Of a stretch of DNA of 7,471 nt, positions 1 through 5,143 are shown piece after piece. The translations under genes and the position numbers were made by a program. The notes beneath the pieces are model-generated. The model saw only the letters and a program-made list of their open reading frames with translations. It did not search any database and was not told the DNA's origin. The DNA comes from an uncultured Lachnospiraceae bacterium (GTDB taxonomy: Bacteria; Bacillota; Clostridia; Lachnospirales; Lachnospiraceae). The stretch is taken from contig CAMALD010000059.1 of assembly GCA_945836355.1 (NCBI GenBank), positions 1 to 7,471 of the forward strand, read 5' to 3'. Every line of letters begins with the position of its first letter. The first letter of the stretch is position 1.

Positions 1-830
1 ACCTGCTGCGCGAGGTGGGCGCCTGCTTCTCGGTCAACAACATGCTGCGCGCCGAGTGCTACAAGCAGCGCATGGAAAAGGGCCTGTCCTTCCTTGAGTT
101 CAACTACATGATAATGCAGTCCTACGACTTTTATCACCTGTATCAGAACTACGGCTGCAATATGCAGTTCGGCGGCGATGACCAGTGGTCCAACATGCTC
201 GGCGGCACCGAATTAATCCGCCGTAAGCTCGGCAAGGATGCTTACGCTATGACCATCACCCTTCTTATGAACTCCGAGGGCAAAAAGATGGGAAAGACCG
301 CCAAGGGCGCCGTATGGCTTGACCCGAACAAGACTACCCCGTTCGAGTTTTTCCAGTACTGGCGCAATGTATCCGATGCGGATGTCCTAAAATGCATCCG
401 TATGCTGACCTTCCTTCCGCTGGAGCAGATTGACGAGATGGATAGATGGGAAGGCAGCCAGCTGAACGAGGCAAAAGAAATTCTTGCATTCGAGCTGACC
501 AAGCTGGTTCACGGCGAGGAGGAGGCTGTTAAGGCAAAGGAGGCTTCCCACGCTCTGTTTGCGGGCGGCGGGGATGATTCCAATATGCCGTCCACCGAGA
601 TTACCGCCGATTTACTGACAGATGGTGCCATCGGCATCCTTGATCTGATGGATGCCTGCAAGCTGGCAGCGAGCCGCAGTGAAGCCCGCCGTCTGATTCA
701 GCAGGGCGGTGTATTTGCGGATGACGTCAAGGTAGCTTCGATTGATGTAAAATTTACTGCCGACCAGCTCAAGGCGGGCGTAAAGCTTCGCAAGGGCAAG
801 AAGGTATATCATAAAGCATTTATGAATTGA
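1..830 (+). CDS. tyrS: Tyrosyl-tRNA synthetase, 3' part (5' end cut by window edge)
   Basis: Cytoplasmic class I aminoacyl-tRNA synthetase that charges tRNA-Tyr with tyrosine using ATP. The frame is open from base 3 and gives 275 residues; by comparison with the usual ~410-420 residue bacterial TyrRS, about 130-140 N-terminal residues carrying the HIGH motif lie outside the window. Visible family marks, in local numbering from base 3, are the YDFY segment at 41-44 and GGDDQW at 57-62 of the tyrosine pocket, the KMGKT loop at 95-99 (the TyrRS form of KMSKS), and AVWLDP at 103-108. A C-terminal S4-like RNA-binding domain spans roughly 205-275, including SRSEARRLIQQGGV. The GTG at base 15 is internal, not a start. 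The TGA stop overlaps the ribosome binding site of map, so the two genes are probably co-transcribed. Identification is secure; the promoter and any upstream leader are not visible. Confidence 0.97.
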   Translation, partial: LLREVGACFSVNNMLRAECYKQRMEKGLSFLEFNYMIMQSYDFYHLYQNYGCNMQFGGDDQWSNMLGGTELIRRKLGKDAYAMTITLLMNSEGKKMGKTAKGAVWLDPNKTTPFEFFQYWRNVSDADVLKCIRMLTFLPLEQIDEMDRWEGSQLNEAKEILAFELTKLVHGEEEAVKAKEASHALFAGGGDDSNMPSTEITADLLTDGAIGILDLMDACKLAASRSEARRLIQQGGVFADDVKVASIDVKFTADQLKAGVKLRKGKKVYHKAFMN

Positions 831-834
831 GGGA
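829..834 (+). promoter_or_regulatory. Ribosome binding site of map, overlapping the tyrS stop codon
   Basis: GAGGGA lies 6 nt before the map ATG at 841 and shares its first two bases with the tyrS TGA. The overlap suggests translational coupling of tyrS and map. Confidence 0.7.
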
Positions 835-840
835 AATGAT

Positions 841-1713
841 ATGTTAAAAATCGGCAGAAACGATGCCTGCTGGTGTGGCAGCGGCATCAAATACAAGAAT
901 TGTCACGAAAGCTTTGATAACAAAATCAACGATTTCCGCAGGGCACGCGCCATTGTGCCGACCCATGATATCATCAAGACGCCGGCGCAGGTCGAGGGTA
1001 TCCGTGAGAGCGCCAGGGTCAATATCGCCGTGCTTGATTATGTCGCAGAGCATATCAAGGCGGGTGTCACGACCGAGGAAATCGACCACTGGGTATACGA
1101 GCAGACAACAAAATATCACGGCATTCCTGCCCCTCTGAACTATGACGGATTCCCAAAGAGCGTCTGTACCTCTGTCAACCATGAGGTCTGCCACGGTATC
1201 CCGTCACCGGATGTGGTCTTAAAGGAAGGCGATATCATCAACGTGGACTGCTCCACCATCCTGAACGGCTACTTCTCGGATTCCTCCCGAATGTTCTGCA
1301 TCGGAGAGGTTTCGGAGGAGAAAAAGCGTCTTGTCGATATCACGGAGCAGAGTCTTCAGATTGGCCTGGCTGAAGTAAAGCCCTGGGGCTTCCTCGGCGA
1401 TATGGGACAGGCAATCAATGATTTCGCAAAGAAAAACGGCTACTCGGTTGTCCGGGAAATCGGCGGACACGGCATCGGTCTGGAATTCCATGAGGAGCCG
1501 TGGGTCAGCTTTGTTTCCCGCCGCGGCACCGAGATGGTCATGGCGCCGGGCATGGTATTTACCATCGAGCCGATGATCAATATGGGCACTGCCCGTATCT
1601 ACACCGACAAGAAAAACGGCTGGACGGTCTACACTGCGGACGGAAAGCCTTCCGCACAGTGGGAGATTCAGATACTTGTCACCGATACCGGCTATGAGAT
1701 TCTTTCTTACTAA
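841..1713 (+). CDS. map: Type I methionine aminopeptidase with N-terminal SEC-C zinc motif
   Basis: Removes the initiator methionine from new proteins, in the cytoplasm near the ribosome exit. The protein has 290 residues. Residues 5-22 form a SEC-C motif (RNDACWCGSG...KNCH; likely zinc ligands C10, C12, C21 and H22), a small zinc knuckle also found at the SecA C terminus and in other proteins. The pita-bread peptidase fold occupies about 45-290. All expected dimetal ligands are present: D136 (NVD), D147 (FSD), H210 (GGHGIG), E243 (TIEP) and E275 (QWEI). The substrate-side histidines are H118 (CHGIP) and H217 (FHEEP). It is longer than the ~250-residue minimal type I enzyme because of the SEC-C extension. 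The ATG is chosen for its GAGGGA site 6 nt upstream and because the SEC-C motif begins at once. It sits 10 bp after tyrS and is probably in the same operon. The extension's role, possibly ribosome contact, is inferred. Confidence 0.96.
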   Translation: MLKIGRNDACWCGSGIKYKNCHESFDNKINDFRRARAIVPTHDIIKTPAQVEGIRESARVNIAVLDYVAEHIKAGVTTEEIDHWVYEQTTKYHGIPAPLNYDGFPKSVCTSVNHEVCHGIPSPDVVLKEGDIINVDCSTILNGYFSDSSRMFCIGEVSEEKKRLVDITEQSLQIGLAEVKPWGFLGDMGQAINDFAKKNGYSVVREIGGHGIGLEFHEEPWVSFVSRRGTEMVMAPGMVFTIEPMINMGTARIYTDKKNGWTVYTADGKPSAQWEIQILVTDTGYEILSY

Positions 1714-1776
1714 GCGGATATTTCACAAGAGTGTTCCATGAAAAATTCATAAGAGTATTCCCGAATACCCAAAAAC

Positions 1777-1825
1777 AAAAGACGGTTTTACCATTGACAT
1801 AAGCAATCCGGTAAAACCGTCTTTT
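1777..1825. terminator. Bidirectional intrinsic terminator between map and leuA
   Basis: A perfect 16-bp inverted repeat pairs 1777-1792 (AAAAGACGGTTTTACC) with 1810-1825. Within the loop ATTG (1793-1796) can pair with CAAT (1804-1807), lengthening the stem past a CC bulge. On the + strand the stem is followed by TTCTTTTTT, and on the - strand by TGTTTTT, so it can stop both map and the convergent leuA transcript. It is 63 bp from the map stop and about 20 bp from the leuA stop. Confidence 0.93.
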
Positions 1826-1845
1826 TTCTTTTTTAAGACAATGCC

Positions 1846-3840
1846 TTACTGCCCCTTCCGGTACTGCATCGGCGTCATCCCGAACTCCTTTTTAAACAGG
1901 CGGTTAAAGTGCTCCGAATTTTCATAGCCCACCGCTTCTGCTATTTCACATACATTCTGCTTGGATTCCTTCAATAATACCTTTGCCTTCTGCAGGCGAA
2001 TCATTTTGACATTGTCCTGAAAGGTTTTTCCGGATTTCTCGCGGATGTATTTTGACAGATACTGAGATGAGAGGTGGAAACTCTCAGAAAGCTCTGCCAG
2101 CGTGACATCCTTATAATGGTGCTGAATGTAATTCATCACATCCACAATGCGCTCCTCCTGGCTTTCGGTGACATTCTGCTTCACTGCGATTTTGTTTGCC
2201 GCCGCCACCAGCGCCGCAATCGAGCTTTTGATAATATCGTCGTCTATGCCAACCCCCCAGAAGATTTCGTTTTCATACATCAGTCCGACAAAAGCCGCAG
2301 CCCGGGATGCAGAGCTCTGCGAGATAGCCCGCTCCTCATACTCGGTCAGCAGATATTCTATGCCAAAATACGTCTTTAATGCGTTGCTTACCGCGTCCAG
2401 ACGTCCGTTTCCGGATGCATGCACAATCCTCTTTTCCCTGCCCTGTGCAATCGTCACCTCCGCAGAAATGCCGTTCTCCTGCTTAAAATGGCATTCCGGA
2501 ATATCAAATACCGGACGCGGATTGATATAGCTGTCCTCAAATAACTGATAGATGTCCTTCGGCGTCAGCTCCTTATGGCGCTCATCTGAAGCACACTTCA
2601 CCAGATAACGCACATCATCCTTCATCTTATCCGGCATGGATATTCCATAATTCTGCTTGAGGATAAAAGCAATTCCGCCCTTTCCGGACTGGCTGTTGAT
2701 ACGAATGACATCCGACTCATATTCACGTCCCAAATCCTTCGGATCAATCGGAAGATACGGCACCTCCCATTTCGTACTATTCTTCTCCCTCCATGCCATT
2801 CCTTTGGAGATTGCATCCTGATGGGAACCGGAAAATGCCGTAAATACAAGCGTTCCGGCGTACGGCGTGCGCTCATGCACCTTCATGCCCGTCAGCCTCT
2901 CATAACGCTCCCTGATTTCAAGTATGTCAGAAAAATCAAGCTTCGGATCCACCCCGTGACACACCATATTCATGGCAAGGGTTACGATATCCACGTTTCC
3001 GGTGCGCTCCCCGTTGCCGAACAGCGTCCCCTCAATGCGGTCTGCCCCCGCCAGGATGCCAAACTCCGCATCGCTGATTCCGGTGCCGCGGTCGTTGTGC
3101 GGGTGCACACTGATCTCGATGGCATCGCGATATTTCAAATGCTTATGCATATATTCAATCTGGTTGGCAAACATATGCGGCATCGCCACCTGAACGGTCG
3201 ATGGCAGATTGATAATTGCCTTATGCGCTTTGGTCGGCTTCCACACATCCAGCACCGCATTGCACACCTCTGCAGCATATTCGACCTCGGTCTGTGAAAA
3301 GCTCTCGGGACTGTACTCGAAACGGATATCCCCGTCCGCCTCCTTTGCCAGCTCCGCAAGCAGCCTTGCCCCATCCACGGCAAGCTGTTTCACCTCGTCC
3401 ATGCTCTTTTTGAAGACCTGCTCCCTCTGGATTTTGGAGGTGGAATTGTACAGATGCACAATGGCGTGCGGCGCCCCCTGCACTGCCTCAAAGGTCTTAC
3501 GGATAATATGCTCTCTGGCCTGCGTGAGCACCTGAATCGTCACGTCATCCGGAATCATGCCACGCTCAATCAGGGCACGGATAAAATTGTACTCCGTATC
3601 GGATGCCGCCGGAAAGCCCACCTCGATTTCCTTGAAGCCAATCTTTACAAGCATTGCAAAGAAGTCCAGCTTTTCCTCCAGACTCATCGGCTCCACCAGT
3701 GCCTGATTGCCGTCACGCAAATCCACACTGCACCACTGCGGCGCCTTGTCAATACACTCCTTTTTCACCCAGTCACAGGTCATCTCCTGCGGCAAAAAAT
3801 AAGATTTTTCATACTTTTCTTTGATTCGTTTTGCATTCAT
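1846..3840 (-). CDS. leuA: 2-isopropylmalate synthase fused to a C-terminal AraC-type DNA-binding domain
   Basis: Condenses acetyl-CoA with 2-oxoisovalerate to 2-isopropylmalate, the first committed step of leucine synthesis, in the cytoplasm. The protein is 664 residues from the ATG at 3840, chosen for AGGAGG 10 nt upstream; a TTG 33 nt earlier in frame has no such support. Residues ~31-305 are the HMGL-like TIM barrel: LRDGNQ at 41-46 (R42, metal ligand D43), HPHNDRG at 246-252 (metal ligands H246 and H248) and GNGERTGN at 275-282 (N282). The linker region follows to ~440. Residues ~440-553 resemble the LeuA leucine-allosteric domain, ending in GVGIDDDI and AALVAAANK, as in the long LeuA class of yeast and actinobacteria. 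After a short linker (~551-562), residues ~563-664 are a full AraC-family module: first HTH at about 579-600 (TLAELSESFHLSSQYLSKYI), second at about 630-651 (CEIAEAVGYENSEHFNRLFK), ending GMTPMQYRK. The frame is unbroken, so this is a genuine enzyme-regulator fusion unless an assembly error is involved. A regulatory role is inferred. Confidence 0.95.
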   Translation of the reverse strand: MNAKRIKEKYEKSYFLPQEMTCDWVKKECIDKAPQWCSVDLRDGNQALVEPMSLEEKLDFFAMLVKIGFKEIEVGFPAASDTEYNFIRALIERGMIPDDVTIQVLTQAREHIIRKTFEAVQGAPHAIVHLYNSTSKIQREQVFKKSMDEVKQLAVDGARLLAELAKEADGDIRFEYSPESFSQTEVEYAAEVCNAVLDVWKPTKAHKAIINLPSTVQVAMPHMFANQIEYMHKHLKYRDAIEISVHPHNDRGTGISDAEFGILAGADRIEGTLFGNGERTGNVDIVTLAMNMVCHGVDPKLDFSDILEIRERYERLTGMKVHERTPYAGTLVFTAFSGSHQDAISKGMAWREKNSTKWEVPYLPIDPKDLGREYESDVIRINSQSGKGGIAFILKQNYGISMPDKMKDDVRYLVKCASDERHKELTPKDIYQLFEDSYINPRPVFDIPECHFKQENGISAEVTIAQGREKRIVHASGNGRLDAVSNALKTYFGIEYLLTEYEERAISQSSASRAAAFVGLMYENEIFWGVGIDDDIIKSSIAALVAAANKIAVKQNVTESQEERIVDVMNYIQHHYKDVTLAELSESFHLSSQYLSKYIREKSGKTFQDNVKMIRLQKAKVLLKESKQNVCEIAEAVGYENSEHFNRLFKKEFGMTPMQYRKGQ

Positions 3841-3850
3841 TTTCCTTAAT

Positions 3851-3856
3851 CCTCCT
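3851..3856 (-). promoter_or_regulatory. Ribosome binding site of leuA; decides the start codon
   Basis: A perfect AGGAGG lies 10 nt before the ATG at 3840. It lies inside the longest possible reading frame (TTG at 3873), which argues that the start is 3840 and that the 11 extra residues are not translated. Confidence 0.85.
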
Positions 3857-3884
3857 ATTCTATCCACTGCCAAAGCAGAATAAA

Positions 3885-3904
3885 GAATTTCGCCTGCGAG
3901 ATTC
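3885..3904 (-). repeat. Short hairpin just upstream of leuA
   Basis: On the leuA mRNA strand GAATCTCGC (3904-3896) pairs with GCGAAATTC (3893-3885) around a two-base loop, with one mismatch. The right arm runs into UUUAUUCU, so it could be a weak terminator or simply a leader structure. No role can be shown from sequence alone. Confidence 0.4.
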
Positions 3905-3936
3905 TACGCGTCGAGTGCGTGTTGCTTTAGCAGCAT
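3904..3936 (-). other. Possible short leader peptide rich in leucine codons (weak)
   Basis: On the leuA mRNA strand, between the T-box terminator and the leuA start, there is an 11-codon reading frame from ATG at 3936 to TAG at 3904. It encodes M-L-L-K-Q-H-A-L-D-A, with Leu codons CTG, CTA and CTC. An AAGG lies only 4 nt before the ATG, which is a poor but possible ribosome site. Immediately after it, GAATCTCGC and GCGAAATTC can form a hairpin (3885-3904) followed by UUUAUUCU. This resembles a small leucine attenuator, but a chance ORF of this size is quite likely and the T-box already supplies leucine control. Confidence 0.2.
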
Positions 3937-3957
3937 AACACCTTACTTGCGAGTGCG
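3912..3957. repeat. Direct repeat of CGAGTGCG in the leuA leader
   Basis: CGAGTGCG occurs at 3912-3919 and again at 3950-3957 on the + strand, 38 bp apart. Between the copies GTGTT and AACAC arms can pair. The arrangement looks like part of a dispersed noncoding repeat, but copies elsewhere in the genome cannot be seen here. Confidence 0.4.
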
Positions 3958-3977
3958 CATCCTTAGCGGAGCAATTA

Positions 3978-4014
3978 TTGCATTATAGGAAATTGTTGCA
4001 ATTTCCTAATGCAA
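3978..4014. repeat. Long A/T-rich hairpin directly after the T-box terminator
   Basis: On the leuA mRNA strand TTGCATTAGGAAATTG (4014-3999) pairs with CAATTTCCTATAATGCAA (3995-3978) over a three-base CAA loop. All 16 left-arm bases pair; the right arm carries a two-base AT bulge. The outer A4015-T3977 and T4016-A3976 can also pair. It begins inside the U-rich tail of the T-box terminator. No U-tract follows, so it is not an obvious second terminator; a read-through mRNA would carry it as a stable 5' structure. Confidence 0.75.
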
Positions 4015-4058
4015 TAAAAGCGCCCCTGCGAAATGCATACGCACTTCGTAGAGACGCT
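4014..4058 (-). terminator. Regulatory terminator of the leuA T-box
   Basis: On the - strand the 18-nt arm 4058-4041 (AGCGTCTCTACGAAGTGC) pairs with 4036-4019 (GCATTTCGCAGGGGCGCT) with a single A-C mismatch and several G-U pairs, closing a GTAT loop and followed by UUUAUU. Its 5' arm contains CTCTAC (4053-4048), which can instead pair with GTAGAG (4078-4073) beside the T-box to form the antiterminator. The two folds are mutually exclusive, as expected for T-box control. Confidence 0.93.
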
Positions 4059-4296
4059 CACGCGCGGTACCACTCTACTTCACGGAAGCCTCCGTGCTCT
4101 CATCGGACACCATCATGCCCTTCCCCTTTCTACGGCGGGATATCCGTCCAAGCTTACGCGGCCTGCTGTGCAGGTCTTGGGCCGGCTGCTCCAAGGCGAG
4201 TTCCCCTTCTGCCTCTGACCATCTTTCACCAACCGATGGCTCTCTGATTTCCGGCTTCCGGCTACTATTCCTCTTCAACGCTTTGCTTTTTAAATT
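4014..4296 (-). promoter_or_regulatory. T-box riboswitch, leucine type (CUC specifier), controlling leuA
   Basis: A tRNA-sensing leader RNA: uncharged tRNA-Leu pairs its anticodon with the specifier and its acceptor end with the T-box bulge, stabilising the antiterminator so that leuA is transcribed. Seen on the - strand: the stem I 5' side TTGAAGAGGAATAGTAG (4278-4262), AG box AGAGAGCC (4245-4238), the apical stem CCATC/GATGG (4239-4235, 4223-4219) around GGTTGGTGAAA, specifier context GGGGAACTCGCC with CTC at 4200-4198, a hairpin CACGGA/TCCGTG (4096-4081), the T-box AGAGTGGTACCGCG (4076-4063), antiterminator arms GTAGAG/CTCTAC, and the terminator. All canonical parts are present. The CUC reading is a frame assignment within the specifier loop but agrees with the downstream leuA. 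Reading frames across this stretch are not genes. Confidence 0.96.
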
Positions 4297-4302
4297 GTCA
4301 CT

Positions 4303-4331
4303 ATCATAGCACTCCGGTTTTTAATATTCAA
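4303..4331 (-). promoter_or_regulatory. Promoter of the T-box/leuA transcript
   Basis: On the - strand a -35 box TTGAAT (4331-4326, 4 of 6 match to consensus) and a -10 box TATGAT (4308-4303, 5 of 6) are separated by exactly 17 bp. This sigma-A type promoter would start RNA at about 4296, just ahead of T-box stem I, which fits the expected leader length. Confidence 0.82.
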
Positions 4332-4382
4332 GTGGTGTATTTAATCAGTTTTGTTGATTTATTTTAATTTTTCTCTGATTTC

Positions 4383-5093
4383 TTACTTTCCCTGTTTTTC
4401 TTTGCTTATCTTCATCTTTTTCTCTCCCTCTGCATTCTCTGCCACATAAGGAAGATTGCTGACCGGGATGCCATGATATGTGCCCGCGGAATTTCTCTCC
4501 ACATCACCATAGACCTCCTCCAATTTGCCCGATTTGAGTAAAATCGTCAGCCCCGCAAACATGATTCCCAGTCTTCTGCCGATTTCCTCCTCCTCGAGAT
4601 TACACACGCCCATGGCGCACATGACACCAAGCCCGTATGCATTCGTCCACATCTGCTCAAGTACCAGCCTTGCCTCCTCCTGCGTCATTCCGTAATCCCT
4701 CTGAAGCAACTCCATACACACATCACCGATGTCGTCCAGATCCCCCAGGGATGCCGCAAAGCTCTGTCTTTCCTTATGCTCCTGCATAAAGAGCAGCTTA
4801 AACAGCTCCGGCTCATGCATCCCGTAGGAGACCAGCATCATGCCGATTCGCTTAAAGGCAGGCGTGTACTCCTTGTAGTCACTGACATACTCCTTAAACT
4901 CCCGCAGGGCCAGCTCCCTCGCCGCCAGCTTTACTTCATCCATGCTGTTAAACAAAGTAAAAACCGGGCTCACCGAGGTGCCAAGCCTTTTTCCCAATTC
5001 CCTCGCTGTCAGGGCATCCAGCCCATCCTCCTTGACAATGGTCAAAGCCGTCATTGCCACTTCCTCCCTTGTACATTTCGGTCTCGGCGGCAT
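4383..5093 (-). CDS. TetR/AcrR-family transcriptional regulator
   Basis: A predicted one-component DNA-binding regulator of 236 residues, within the usual TetR size range though a little long. The N-terminal TetR DNA-binding domain covers about residues 8-60; the HTH is around 28-48 (ALTARELGKRLGTSVSPVFTLF), with recognition-helix positions holding S42-P43-V44-F45 where many members have a G-x-x-Y/F pattern. The rest (about 75-195) is an all-helical ligand-binding and dimerisation region with several cysteines (C126, C159, C164). The last ~15 residues are a lysine-rich tail. The ATG at 5093 is supported by AAGGAGG 7 nt upstream. The gene starts 50 bp after the histidine kinase stop with no terminator between, so they are probably one operon. 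The ligand and targets cannot be told from sequence; the kinase operon promoter and its palindrome are one possible target. Family call secure, function unknown. Confidence 0.93.
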   Translation of the reverse strand: MPPRPKCTREEVAMTALTIVKEDGLDALTARELGKRLGTSVSPVFTLFNSMDEVKLAARELALREFKEYVSDYKEYTPAFKRIGMMLVSYGMHEPELFKLLFMQEHKERQSFAASLGDLDDIGDVCMELLQRDYGMTQEEARLVLEQMWTNAYGLGVMCAMGVCNLEEEEIGRRLGIMFAGLTILLKSGKLEEVYGDVERNSAGTYHGIPVSNLPYVAENAEGEKKMKISKEKQGK

Positions 5094-5100
5094 ATCGTTT

Positions 5101-5107
5101 CCTCCTT
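5101..5107 (-). promoter_or_regulatory. Ribosome binding site of the TetR-type regulator
   Basis: AAGGAGG lies 7 nt before the ATG at 5093, in the 50-bp gap after the kinase gene. Its presence without a recognisable promoter in the gap favours co-transcription with the kinase. Confidence 0.75.
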
Positions 5108-5143
5108 CTTATCCAGCATACTTATGTTCTTCCAAAAACTTCT

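Noticed and set aside
612..896. Antisense open frames over tyrS, map, leuA and the kinase
   Set aside because: They lie wholly opposite well-identified genes, show no family motifs and have no plausible start signals; they are shadows of biased codon use.
1795..1800. TTGACA in the loop of the bidirectional terminator, as a possible -35 box
   Set aside because: No -10-like hexamer lies 16-18 bp downstream and the site is inside a terminator hairpin, so chance is the simplest explanation.
3841..3873. An 11-residue N-terminal extension of LeuA starting at a TTG at 3873
   Set aside because: It would place the perfect AGGAGG (3851-3856) inside the coding sequence. The ATG at 3840 has correct spacing to it and fits the family's N terminus.
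3942..3960. A five-codon frame ATG CGC ACT CGC AAG TAA on the leuA leader strand
   Set aside because: Too short, with no suitable ribosome site and no biased codon content.
3982..3987. TATAAT in the post-T-box hairpin as a second leuA promoter
   Set aside because: No acceptable -35 box lies 16-18 bp upstream (ATTAGG at that position). Kept only as a remark on the hairpin.
3978..4309. Open frames on both strands across the leuA leader (for example 4075-4278 on the - strand, 3978-4247 on the + strand)
   Set aside because: They coincide with the T-box RNA and its terminator, have no ribosome sites, and their translations look like no protein family; structured RNA explains the sequence.
4343..4380. 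AATCAG (4380-4375) and CTGATT (4348-4343) as a terminator of tetR
   Set aside because: A 6-bp A/T-rich stem with a 26-base loop and no U-tract would not terminate transcription.
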